From Hawksworthiomyces lignivorus (taxonomy: Eukaryota; Ascomycota; Sordariomycetes; Ophiostomatales; Ophiostomataceae), in the NCBI GenBank assembly GCA_002917075.1, contig NTMA01000002.1:744001-808000 (forward strand): 64,000 nt of DNA. The letters run 5' to 3'. Made by a program: the position numbers and the translations under genes. Positions 32,893 through 42,213 of this stretch are shown in pieces. Position 1 is the first letter of the stretch. Each line of letters starts with the position of its first letter. The notes beneath the pieces are model-generated. The model saw only the letters and a program-made list of their open reading frames with translations, did no database searches and was not told where the DNA came from.

Positions 32893-33075
32893 GATAATGG
32901 CCTGCTATCCTACCCGAATATCCCCATCGAAAAATTTCCTCTTTTGGAGCCGAGCACTGGCGCTGCACAGTCTGGCACTGGCGCTAAGCACCTCTGCACA
33001 GGCTGCTCTTCGTGCCCAGCCTATAATGGTTACGCTGCCTACGCCACACTTTAAGCAGGGGAATGGAATTTTTGT
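32893..33075 (+). repeat. Dispersed repeat, copy B
   Basis: Partner of 28211-28400: CATCGAAAAATTTCCTCTTT, GAGCACTGGCGCTGCACAGT and GGCACTGGCGCTAAGCAC, followed by a T-rich tract. Confidence 0.6.
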
Positions 33076-33279
33076 TTTGTTTTCTTTTTTTTTTGTTGTT
33101 GTTTTGGTGAGGGGAAACGTAAATGTGTTTTACCGGCAGCTACGTATACGTTTTGCTTCTTCTACACATTTCTTCCCGCACTTTCTCTGGGACCTCTCTC
33201 CTAGTCTCTACTTTCTGTGCTGTCTCCGTATTCATCCAGCTCTGCCCAAGTTCTTTAACTAAAATATACTTTACGTATT

Positions 33280-33441
33280 ATGAGTTCCCTTAAGTTATTT
33301 CGTAAGAGAGTCATAAATCCAGACGATATTATTTCTCGTGTAATAGAGAATGGGTTTCCTGAGTGGTCGACAATCGATTTTTACCTTGTCCGGAAACAGT
33401 TAAAAGGAAAAAGTCTAGAGTTCTACGATCCTGACCTTTAG
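33280..33441 (+). CDS. Small ORF, 53 residues, unrecognised
   Basis: ATG at 33280 to TAG 33439-33441. Reads MSSLKLFRKRVINPDDIISR...EFYDPDL, charged and soluble in character. The composition looks more coding than its surroundings, but no family is recognised and chance is not excluded. Confidence 0.25.
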   Translation: MSSLKLFRKRVINPDDIISRVIENGFPEWSTIDFYLVRKQLKGKSLEFYDPDL

Positions 33442-33777
33442 ATATAGAATGTGGTATCTTTCGCCCACTCCACAGTGCTCGTATATTACGATTGTACGAG
33501 TACTTTGCAACAAGCTACAGAAGCTGGGCAACCAAAGTTTCCACCAGTTTGACTTACAGTTTGACCAATAAACTACTTCTAGCTTCACAATATACTCGAA
33601 TTTCTCCGGCCCTACGGCATCTATACGGCCAAACTACGCCCTTGAATATCATTAAAGTCTTTCAGGTGTAATACTCCGCAGGCTTTCTCGTCTTCTGGTT
33701 CGTCGTTGAATTATATTGAGGTAAAACCTTGTAATTTAATAATTTTAAGTATAAAGTAATAAGGAAAAAATAGTTCA

Positions 33778-35742
33778 TTAAGTAGATGAACTAGCCTCTA
33801 GCAGCTCTAACACCTCCTTGCGGTACAGACCGTGAATCTGGTGGTCTCTGGCTACATCCAGTGGGGTTTGGCCGTTCTCATTCTTGGCCGCCAAATCGGC
33901 GCCATGCGCGATGAGATAGGGAATGGCCAAGGCAGCGCCCCACCAGCGACGGCCGCGGGCCAGCTCGTGCAGGGCGGTAGCGTGGCCGGGCTCGGGATAG
34001 CAGTCTTCGTCGCAGTCCACCATGTACGGTATCTCGGTGCTGACTGCCTCGCGCTCGGCAATGGTCATGTTCCGCCCGTTGACGTCGACGTGACATGTCT
34101 CGACGAGCAGGCGGACGACGTCCATATTGGGCAGCTCGCGGCAGCAGGCGAGGTGCAGGAGCGCCTCGGCCTCGATGGTGCCGGCGAGACCCCCAGGGTT
34201 GCTGGCCCATGCAGCGGCCAAGACGTCCGGCTGGCCCAGCTCCACGAGGCGACGCAGCCCCTGGGTCAGCCACTTTTGCCGCAGGGTGATAGCGCTCCTA
34301 CCGCGGTCGCCGACGGGAGTGGTGCGTGTGTCTGACGGGTCGGGGGTGGCCCAACGCAGCAGCAGCCTTGGAATAGGGACGTACTGGTGCTTCCGCAGCA
34401 GCCGGTCGACAATCATCCGGCCGTCCCACTCGAAATCACCCCACTCGTTGCGCTTGCCTTCGCTGTCCTCGATGGCGGCTAGCTCGTCCTCGCCGCCGCC
34501 GTTGTCGTCGGAGAGGAAAACTCGGCTGTTATACTGTTGTTGTTGGGAGCCTTGGTTAAGCTCAGTCACAAAGTCGCGGAAGCACTGTAACGTATAAGCG
34601 TGCGATGTGTAGGATGCCGTGGAGGCGTTTTCTACGTCTCCGCCGGTTTTATAGACGTCAAGCGTCTGTATGTTTTGACGGAGAGATTGTAAAAATGAAG
34701 AAGTAGAAGGAAATATTTCGTTTTTTGTTTGTGTTTTATATAACATTTGTAGAATGGGTCGTAATTGTGTCGTGTCTTGGTCGGACTGGATAACACCATA
34801 AGAGTTGAATGAATCTTCGACGTCCGTACACCCGCTCTCTATATCTTCCGGTCTTTGTTCTTCGTTTAGATTACCTTCTTCCGGTAGTACTTCGTCGGCT
34901 GAAAGTTCCCTGAAAAAGGCCGCTCGTAGCTGGAGGCCGGCCGCAACCCAAGGCCGGAGCCGGTCGAGTCGGCCAGTGCCTCCGACGACGTCGTTGTTCC
35001 AACCGTGGTCAATGCCATAGAGGTACATCCAGTCTACGTCGCTGCGGGTTGGTCGGCGATAATTCTCCCATAGAGGCTGCTCCTGCGCAAATTCAGCGCA
35101 TGCGTCGAGCAGGGAGGAAACAGTTCCTACCGTCGCCGAAACACCGTCGTTGTATAGCCCGGCGTCAGCAAGCAACAGGGCAACGGTCTCCGGGCGGCCC
35201 GAGCGGCAGGCGTAATGCAGCGGCTGCCAACCGGCCTCATCTGACGCGCAGACAGCGGTAGCCGACGTGGCAGGGCCGTGAGCCCGGACCGCGTCCAGTA
35301 GGATGCCCACGATGTTGCTTTGGCGGGCGCGGGCGGCGAGATGCAAAGGCGTTATGCCCTCGGTCGTAGGGCCAGCCGGATCCGCGCCGGCGGCGAGCAG
35401 CTCCCTGATGAGGGCCTCGGACAACATGGCGGCAATATGCAGGGGCCGGACGCCACGTGGATCGGGGGCATCTATATGGCGGACGTATTTTAGGAAGCTT
35501 CGAACGTAATAGACTAGGTCCATACTTTTCTCGGGGTACAGGTAATCGTACCAGCCATAGCAACAAAGCACGTGTAGTGGTGTGCGGCCCACACGGTTAG
35601 GCTGGTCGGCGTTGACCTGGAGAGCGGCGGCACGCGCGGCGAGTGCGGCTAGTCTCTCATCGCTCTGCGGTTCTATGGCCGCTCGGTGAAAAATTGTGTT
35701 GCCGTCCGCGTCGGTTTGGTCTGCCAGGTCTGCTTGTGACAT
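33778..35742 (-). CDS. Ankyrin-repeat protein
   Basis: Single exon, 654 residues, ATG at 35742 (MSQADLADQTDADGNTIFHR). Ankyrin units in the N-terminal 210 residues: GRTPLHVLCCYGWYDYL, GVRPLHIAAMLSEALIRELL, GITPLHLAARARQSNIVGIL, GWQPLHYACRSGRPETVALL. A non-repeat middle of about 270 residues is rich in acidic and Gln stretches, and more units close the protein (ALLHLACCRELPNMDVVRLL, IPYLIAHGADLAAKNENGQT). No membrane segment or effector domain is seen. It lies in the same orientation as the STAND-type gene 2 kb away. Likely a protein-protein interaction scaffold; role unknown. Confidence 0.88.
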   Translation of the reverse strand: MSQADLADQTDADGNTIFHRAAIEPQSDERLAALAARAAALQVNADQPNRVGRTPLHVLCCYGWYDYLYPEKSMDLVYYVRSFLKYVRHIDAPDPRGVRPLHIAAMLSEALIRELLAAGADPAGPTTEGITPLHLAARARQSNIVGILLDAVRAHGPATSATAVCASDEAGWQPLHYACRSGRPETVALLLADAGLYNDGVSATVGTVSSLLDACAEFAQEQPLWENYRRPTRSDVDWMYLYGIDHGWNNDVVGGTGRLDRLRPWVAAGLQLRAAFFRELSADEVLPEEGNLNEEQRPEDIESGCTDVEDSFNSYGVIQSDQDTTQLRPILQMLYKTQTKNEIFPSTSSFLQSLRQNIQTLDVYKTGGDVENASTASYTSHAYTLQCFRDFVTELNQGSQQQQYNSRVFLSDDNGGGEDELAAIEDSEGKRNEWGDFEWDGRMIVDRLLRKHQYVPIPRLLLRWATPDPSDTRTTPVGDRGRSAITLRQKWLTQGLRRLVELGQPDVLAAAWASNPGGLAGTIEAEALLHLACCRELPNMDVVRLLVETCHVDVNGRNMTIAEREAVSTEIPYMVDCDEDCYPEPGHATALHELARGRRWWGAALAIPYLIAHGADLAAKNENGQTPLDVARDHQIHGLYRKEVLELLEASSST

Positions 35743-36284
35743 CTTGTACGAAGTGCGTGCTTAACGCTGTGTGTGTATTAGGACCAAAAAGCTACAAAAT
35801 AGAGAAGAAGAAGAAAAAAAGACCCAAGAAAAACCGAAAATAGAACGTTTGGTGTTTGAACAGGTACTGGAACGTTGAGAAGTAACAAACGTCGAGGCTT
35901 TCGAGCATTTGTTCTCCTATTTTTCTATTTCCCATATCCCCCCTTATTTTCTTTTTCCTTTTTTTCCCTTTTGTCCTGACGGGGGAATTCGAGGCCAACG
36001 GCAGAGTGTGCGTCTATGGTACGACGGAATGCCGGTGGTGGTATTACCAAGAGGCTAAAGTTATCAGTTAAAATTGGCGCCGCTTTTGGGCTCCCCGGAT
36101 TCATCTGTGGACCGGTGCGTGATATATTCCACACACCCCGCCTGTTTAACTCGTAACGTCTAGCTGGCTGGAATACGCACACTTTAATATCAATACGCGC
36201 CAGGATTGACGTATGCGCGTTCCTCGAGAAATTCCCCCGGCAGTGTTATTGCCAACGAAATTACCGCTCAATGCTTTACTGAGA
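35743..36284. other. Promoter side of the ankyrin gene
   Basis: Includes T/CT-rich tracts (35930-35970) and no gene that I recognise. Confidence 0.4.
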
Positions 36285-36471
36285 GTACCGCTAAAGGACT
36301 AATCATATAGCACCACTACAAGCACTAGTATAAGTACTGCTGTAATTGCACCGGTAAGTACCGCTGTAAGCACTAGCAATGCCGCTAGGAGTACTTGTAT
36401 CGGTACTTACGACGTACAATTGCGCTTGAAGTAGTGCTTATAGTGGTGCTACAGTGCTTTCAGCGGCGCCG
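36285..36471. repeat. Long imperfect palindrome (foldback element)
   Basis: TAGCACCACTACAAGCACTA (from 36308) is mirrored by TAGTGCTTATAGTGGTGCTA (ending 36451). Outside it, TACCGCTAAAGGAC pairs with GTGCTTTCAGCGG. Inside, the units AAGTACTGCTGTAA and AAGTACCGCTGTAAGCACTA recur in both directions. Each arm is about 70-90 bp, with little loop. Looks like a foldback or MITE remnant. Confidence 0.65.
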
Positions 36472-37353
36472 CGAGCAATGTTATAGTAGCGTCGCCGACG
36501 CGACAATTTAACCAGTCATAGTTAGGGGTTTTGTTGAGGGCTATGGACATATTGAACACGGCCGTGGATAACCAGCAGCCCCCAGGTTCCTACAATTTAG
36601 TTTATGAAGCCTAACTGCCGTACGTCACCAACACCGTACACTACGAAAAGTTTGTATATAACAGGCATTGTTCCATGCAGGCAGCTTTCTAAGCGAGCGC
36701 AGAGGACAAGAAGCGAGGGGAAAGAGACGGCTGCAGGGCGTTTCGCGCCCGTAGTAAGTTTTTCATGCGGCCGAGGCAACATGTGTCTGCTATGGATATC
36801 TTTGTATATGCTCAACAGTACTCTGTCAGGGTCTTACTGCGGAAGAGCTACTGACGGGTGCAGGATCTATTAGAGCCCAAAATGACTAGCTAGATCACGC
36901 CGCAGGTACAGATTCCTAAAACAATATATTTATACGTCTTCTGATAAGACTAAGAGCAACCTGGAGCAAACCTTTTTTGGAGGCGCGGCCTTTTAAATCG
37001 AGCAGAAAACTAATGTCCAGTAATAATTCTACTCAGTATTGTATGCATTTTGAGTTACTCTGCTTCTACTTGGCGTACAAGGAGTCACATTTCGTAAATT
37101 ACATCTTTTGACCCGTACCAAAAGTGAGTCTCGTGGCGCAAACTTTCACGAGCACCTTACGTGTATACAAGCTGTTGGTTTCTCTATGAGACTTTTGTTG
37201 ATACCACTATCTAAGCTTAACCACAGGGCGTTAATGCACGGAGAATACTAAGCTTAATATACTTGCTACCTGCATGTATGCTCTCATCCTATCTGTTCAA
37301 ACTCGAGCATGGACGAGCTGCAACGCTTGACTAAAATACGCCTTTTTCCCAGA
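36472..37353. other. Intergenic region
   Basis: Short ORFs on both strands (under 90 codons) have no family features. Nothing else seen. Confidence 0.4.
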
Positions 37354-38337
37354 TCACCTTGGTGTCCGTCGCCCTGGCCGCCCTGGCCGCCCCCGTCCTG
37401 GCCGGGGTGGCCGGGGTGGCGGGTCGCTCAATGGAAGATTGATCTCACAGTTAAGACGCGTAGCGACCTGCTTGAGCCTATCGAAGGGAGGAAAGTGTGA
37501 TTTGGTCTTGGCATCAGCCACCGTTCTGTACCTTCTTGTAAAACTCTCCAACCTTGCCCTTTCGGCAGGGCCACGGCTATGACTGAGACAGACAGGGTCG
37601 AGCTTATTAAAAATTCTGTCGAATCCGTTCCTAATAATGTGTGGTTCTCTGGGTACTCTGTATCTCATGTTGTCATCCAGGTATTCGAGGCGGCGCCATT
37701 CCATATCCTCAAAGCGCAGCTCCACGGCTGACTGGGCCACATTCTTGCCGATGGACAAGATTCGCTTCTGCCAATTGTTCGCCGTTGTACCCAGCCTGGT
37801 CTTAAGCCTGTTGAGTTTATCGGCCATGTTGCTGATGATGCCGGTGTAGGAGGGTCTTTTGGGCCATAATCTCTCCGGTTTAAATGAGTCGGCTAGTTTG
37901 AGGTAGAAGCCGTGATCATCTCGATAATTGACCGTCGCCCTATCCAAGCTGGAGCTCAGCTCGCCGATTGACCTCTCCGTCTCGTCGGGTGGCGTGCCGA
38001 CTGCGGCCACGGGGTCGTCCAAAATAGCATCCCATCTGTAGATGACTGGGTCTGTGTACGGGTCTCTGCGCAGGGGCAGTCTGTTCGACGTCCAGATATG
38101 GCTTAGAAAGTCCTTAAAGTTGCAGAGGCTGGTGCCCCCGCCCCTAGGGCGACAGTCTGGAGCGATCTCGTAGTTCGGCGTTTCGCCGGTGACTCTGAAG
38201 TACTCTTCTTCGGCCAGATAGTTCATGTAGAAGAGACAGCTGTCTACGTACGAAAGACTAGGTCCAGATCGCGAACCGGCAAAGAAACAAAACAACTGGC
38301 TACCGAAGGGCATTCTACAGTGAGCTCCTAAAGACAT
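37354..38337 (-). CDS. Hypothetical protein with Gly/Pro/Arg collagen-like tail
   Basis: Frame from ATG 38337 (a later ATG at 38313 is equally possible) to 37354, up to 327 residues. No recognisable domain. The sequence is rich in Arg, Asp and Leu (MADKLNRLKTRLGTTANNWQ, RFEDMEWRRLEYLDDNMRYR) and ends with a low-complexity tail (PPPRPPRPGRGRPGRPGRR) encoded by a GC-rich tract at 37365-37425. It diverges from the 2EXR gene with about 130 bp between the starts. The frame is long and even in codon use, which supports a real gene, but it may be lineage-specific. Confidence 0.5.
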   Translation of the reverse strand: MSLGAHCRMPFGSQLFCFFAGSRSGPSLSYVDSCLFYMNYLAEEEYFRVTGETPNYEIAPDCRPRGGGTSLCNFKDFLSHIWTSNRLPLRRDPYTDPVIYRWDAILDDPVAAVGTPPDETERSIGELSSSLDRATVNYRDDHGFYLKLADSFKPERLWPKRPSYTGIISNMADKLNRLKTRLGTTANNWQKRILSIGKNVAQSAVELRFEDMEWRRLEYLDDNMRYRVPREPHIIRNGFDRIFNKLDPVCLSHSRGPAERARLESFTRRYRTVADAKTKSHFPPFDRLKQVATRLNCEINLPLSDPPPRPPRPGRGRPGRPGRRTPR

Positions 38338-38464
38338 TGCCCATAACAATTATCTTGGACTTCGAAACAAGAGTGAGTTTAGAAAAGAAAGAGTATCAAC
38401 GGTCCATGCAGCATACGTCATAACAGAGACCATTCGTTCGTCGTTCTATCTCATAACGTAAACC

Positions 38465-39328
38465 ATGGCCTCTCATACAAAAACCTCGAGGTTTGCACGA
38501 GCTCAAGCAGACCTCTCTACACTAACCAACAAATTCACCGAAGCCCACAACGACTTCCGGGAAAAGATAAATGAAGTCGAGAAAACTAGTTCGTTTCATT
38601 TAACCGTTTTGTGGACTGATTACGAGATAACATCATACAACGTATACGCTTTTCAACTGGAGATCGCCGCCGAACAGCTGGCCGAGATTTCTTCACCTAT
38701 TCGCAAGTTTGCGGTAAAAGAAAAAGCTTGTTACTTAAACTCCGCGACCGACCATCAAACATGTTTCCTTAACTTTTCATCCCTGCCCCTGGAACTCTAG
38801 CTCATGATCTGGGCGGCAGCGGCTCGACCACAGCCCTGCGCGCACTACTTTGCCACGTTCGATCTCGCCCTCGCGCTCGACGGTCGCGAGCCGGCTGCTC
38901 ATTGCAAGGACGGCAGAGGACTGTGGACGGCGTGCCGAGCCTCTCGCGAGGTCGTTGCGCGCATTTACACGAAACGGAAGACCTATTTCAAGACAACGAT
39001 TAAGTGCGGCGGTTGCTTGTCCGATAACAAACAAAACGAAACGCAATACCGTCGACTAGCCCGATTGAATAAAAGTGCTTGTTCTTTTCGGCAACAAGTA
39101 CACACGTTACATGATTTGATTGTACGTACTTACTCCTTCCTAGAAAAACAAATGCACAACAACTACGTCAAACCCGACCTACAACAACGTCGTCTGGTAC
39201 CGACCAGCGAGATCTGGAAACCGGGCCTCTTTCGCATCTGGGAACCCAACTGCCCGCTAGGGGCCCCTTTTGCGATGTTGGTTAAGCTCTGCGCAGACGT
39301 AGAGAGGGCCGATTTCTTTGATCCGTGA
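38465..39328 (+). CDS. 2EXR-domain protein interrupted by one in-frame TAG
   Basis: ATG 38465 to the stop at 39326-39328 is one frame of 287 codons broken only by TAG 38798-38800. The stop falls inside the 2EXR (F-box-like) motif: FLNFSSLPLEL-stop-LMIWAAAARPQPC, where relatives read LPxELR/W/Q followed by xxIW. Downstream the second family signature ALWTACRASREVVARIY-like (GLWTACRASREVVARIY) is intact. The first 100 residues form a helical segment (LSTLTNKFTEAHNDFREKIN). No frameshift is present. Either a new pseudogene, or a gene whose full product needs readthrough or mRNA editing. 2EXR proteins are abundant and mostly uncharacterised in ascomycetes. Confidence 0.65.
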
Positions 39329-40012
39329 TGGAGAGTTAATTTCTTCTGCAGCGCGGACAGAGAAAGCGAGAGAGAGACACGTGGTGCATCGTTGAAGTCG
39401 ACCACGGTATGTTTGGCACCCGTGTAAACAGGGATACTGTACAAAGGATAAAGGCCGTCGCAGCTGGTGGTGAAAGCTAACGCGCGGCTGTCGCATTTTT
39501 TGGATAAAAAGCGGAAATAATGGATAGTAAGGCAGGCGATGGTGGTTGTAGCCGTTATATAGATATCGACGACCGGTGTTATAGGGGTACTTAGACTAGG
39601 TAGCGAGCATCTACACAATAAGGGAGGCTACCTCATGCTATCTCTGCAAGGGGAGAGCCATACAGTCTCAAGACCAGGCCCCTGGAGGTCTTTTTAGGCG
39701 ATTCTGTTGAGTTGAAGTGGTCTTGATGGTTAGGCTGAGTCGAGGGGTAAGGCCGTCTCGCTCTCAATGGTCATTCTATTTCAAATCTAGAGCTCTCTAA
39801 TTTTACAAGTACTTGAACCAAAATCTATACATTTATCCACACGGTATATACCTGCCACCTTGCTTCACATCTCATCCTTGGGTCAATACGGGAAACGGAA
39901 GACAGAGTGTGATATTGCTACGCTGCTAGAGTGCTGAGCTGGCGTGTATTCGCCTTCTCTAGAAGACAATTCGGCGCCGAGTTCCGTTGAGTGGACGACG
40001 TTTGATCCTGCC
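39329..40012. other. Intergenic region with a dispersed repeat
   Basis: Includes repeat copy D at 39711-39769. ORFs here are short and antisense to the end of the 2EXR gene. Confidence 0.4.
39711..39769 (+). repeat. Second dispersed repeat, copy D
   Basis: Partner of 32131-32187: GAAGTGGTCTTGATGGTTAG, CTGAGTCGAGGGGTAAG, CCGTCTCGCTCTCAAT. Confidence 0.5.
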
Positions 40013-40378
40013 CTACTCTGAGTCTGGCTTCTCAGTGAAATAGCGGCGTAGCCAGTTGTAATAAAAAATGCTCTCCATAGTGCCATAGACGCAAAGAAAG
40101 GTGATAACGACAATTTTGACAGTGCGGGTGGCTCCCATTCGATCCAGCACAGATTGTCGCTTAGGTTTGTTGTTTGTCTGGCTCGATGGTGGTGGTTCTG
40201 GCTCATTCAGAGGACGTGGGCTGCTAAAACGACGAGCTTGACTGGTGAGAGGCAGTCGTGAAATAGGGAGACGATGTGCAGTGGCTGCTAGGGTTGTCGC
40301 AGCCGTAAGGGTTGCTCGATGACGAGCCATCAAGGCAGCTGAACCGAATCTGAGAGACATGGCTGATGGTGGTATCAT
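40013..40378 (-). CDS. Small mitochondrial membrane protein, unrecognised
   Basis: 121 residues from ATG 40378. The N-terminus is rich in Arg, Ala, Ser and Thr without acidic residues (SLRFGSAALMARHRATL) and ends in QARRFSS, the usual look of a mitochondrial presequence with cleavage near residue 50. A Pro/Arg linker leads to one transmembrane helix (IVVITFLCVYGTMESIFYY) and a short charged tail. Single-span topology fits a small inner-membrane protein such as a respiratory assembly factor; the family was not identified. Confidence 0.7.
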   Translation of the reverse strand: MIPPSAMSLRFGSAALMARHRATLTAATTLAATAHRLPISRLPLTSQARRFSSPRPLNEPEPPPSSQTNNKPKRQSVLDRMGATRTVKIVVITFLCVYGTMESIFYYNWLRRYFTEKPDSE

Positions 40379-42213
40379 GTTTTGTTATACCCGTTCGACG
40401 AAAAGTCGAAAACTATAAGAAGCTGGTAGTTGGTAGCAGAACAGTTCGTGAAAAGATCGAACGGTCGCATGAGAGCGAGAAAGCCAAAAGAGCAAGCAAG
40501 TAATATGGAGTAAGCTAGATGAAAACCGTAGTGCGGCCTGGGCTGGGAGTTCCTCCGTATTACTGTTCACAGGGGATAAATTTAATTCGCTCTTGGTAGT
40601 CGTAATTTTGTAGCTACGCTATCTACATAAGCATCTTATTATATCAATGGATGATTATTTACGCTGGAGGCAGCTTCTTTTTTTTTTTTTTTTTCCCAAA
40701 TGCCCTCTAACGGTATCATTAACTATTCAGACTAGTCCAGCAGCAGTTGTTGCTCCAGTTCCTATCCCTTCCTGCTTTTCGTAGACTTCTCTACGCAGAA
40801 AACTCCAAAAGAAGACTCAGCATGACCACGTATTGGCGGTTGCACAAGCCACTCATCAAGCCATAGAACGAATTATCTAAATACTTTACCTAAGTTGGCC
40901 AAACCAGATGCCTTTTACTGAGCCATCAAAAGGTTAAGGCAGATGTAGTAAATTCGGATTAAAAATTCAAAGTAAATACACAAAAAATCACAATTATGCA
41001 TATATATCTGCTATATTTCGAGTATATCTTCCTCTCTTTCCGGTGCTCATTTGCGTCTACTTTACATGAATAACGGCGATTTTTTCAGGACCTTATATTT
41101 TGCCCTGGTTGGCCGCGGTTACTACACTTGCGAGACAGTTGTCAATAGTCCACTGAAAGTGAAAATGTTTGCGTATAAGTTAGTGCATTTTCAGTCACTT
41201 AGTAGGTAAAAATACTGTTAGAGTTGATATGGCCAATCAGAATATACTATTGTGCAGGGGGGGGCGGTGCCTCTATTAAAAAGGGGCGGTGCGTGCATTA
41301 ATTCCCATACTTTACCAAGTCAATTTGAGAACACAGTGACATAAAACTGCCGATTAGGGATAGTCCTTTTTTTTAGAAGAGGCTTGAGCTACACAAGCTT
41401 TGGCACTTCGCAATTTTCAGAATTCGAGGAGATCTTGTAGCTGGTAAATGGCGAACATATATGTGTAATTAAACCTGTAGTAGTTTATGAAGAAGTATCT
41501 CAATTGAAGTCGCATTTATATATACATGATTTGCACAAAGTATTTAGGTCTGGAAGCTTACCCATATAACAAAGCAAGCGAGAGTCTTCCATGCGCGCAT
41601 GCAGGCAAGAGGCAGAGACGTCTCGGGAAGATTAAAGCACATTCATACAGCTCGCACGGGGTTAAAATTGCTGTGAAGAATTGCTGGTCTCGGGCAACCG
41701 AGGAAGTATTTCGCCAGAGACTGCCAAAATACGCACTTTAGTCGATTAACAGAGCGAGCGCATCCCAGACTACCGCCTGACCTTCAGGGTCGAAGTAGAA
41801 AAAGAGGCGTCGGGAAGACAGTTACTTATTCGATCGTCACTGACGTCGCCATTTTCACCGCTATCCACTGTAATTCTGTATGTCTAAAGCATACAATGGT
41901 TTCTGGCCGAGGAGGTTCCCGTTTGAAATAGACGTAAACGACTAAGGTCGACTGATAAATACAGTTAGACCTCTTCAAACGGCCCTTCATGTACGAGTTG
42001 TATGTCTTAAAAAAGTAGTATGATCGGGGCTCTCGGTCTATTCGCTCAGTTTAATATGGCCCGGCCGGGCCTCTCGGCATTTATGTATAAGTTTCCGGCA
42101 AAATCAAAGGCGAGAAAGGAAAATATATAAAAAGACTATATGACGAGCAGCAGCTAGGCTATGAGAGTTTATTTTCCATTATAAATATTTACACTACTAC
42201 AATTATCTACTTC
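40379..42213. other. Intergenic region upstream of the TfdB-type monooxygenase
   Basis: 1.8 kb, AT-rich at 40600-41250, with a poly-T tract (40678-40694) and the transposon-end-like motif at 41232. A 71-codon frame at 41526-41741 has no recognisable family. Confidence 0.45.
41232..41298. repeat. Transposon-end-like motif
   Basis: TGGCCAATCAGAATATACTA, TTGTGCAGGGGGGGGCGGTG and a second AAAAAGGGGCGGTGCG. Same order and spacing as the ends of the 14439-14939 element. Confidence 0.45.

Larger units (their letters stand above)
31667..33279. other. Gene-poor region with dispersed repeats
   Basis: Holds repeat copies at 32131-32187 and 32893-33075 and a short hairpin (CCGAAGGG...CCCTTCGG near 32070). 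A 121-codon plus-strand frame at 32897-33262 lies over the repeat and is not called. Confidence 0.45.

Noticed and set aside
32897..33262. A 121-codon hydrophobic frame
   Set aside because: Lies over the dispersed repeat copy B; the matching copy A does not keep the frame open.
4915..39328. Reassignment of TAG to a sense codon
   Set aside because: Several intact genes here end at TAG (for example the RidA-like gene and PEX14), and the broken genes also carry frameshifts and TAA/TGA stops.
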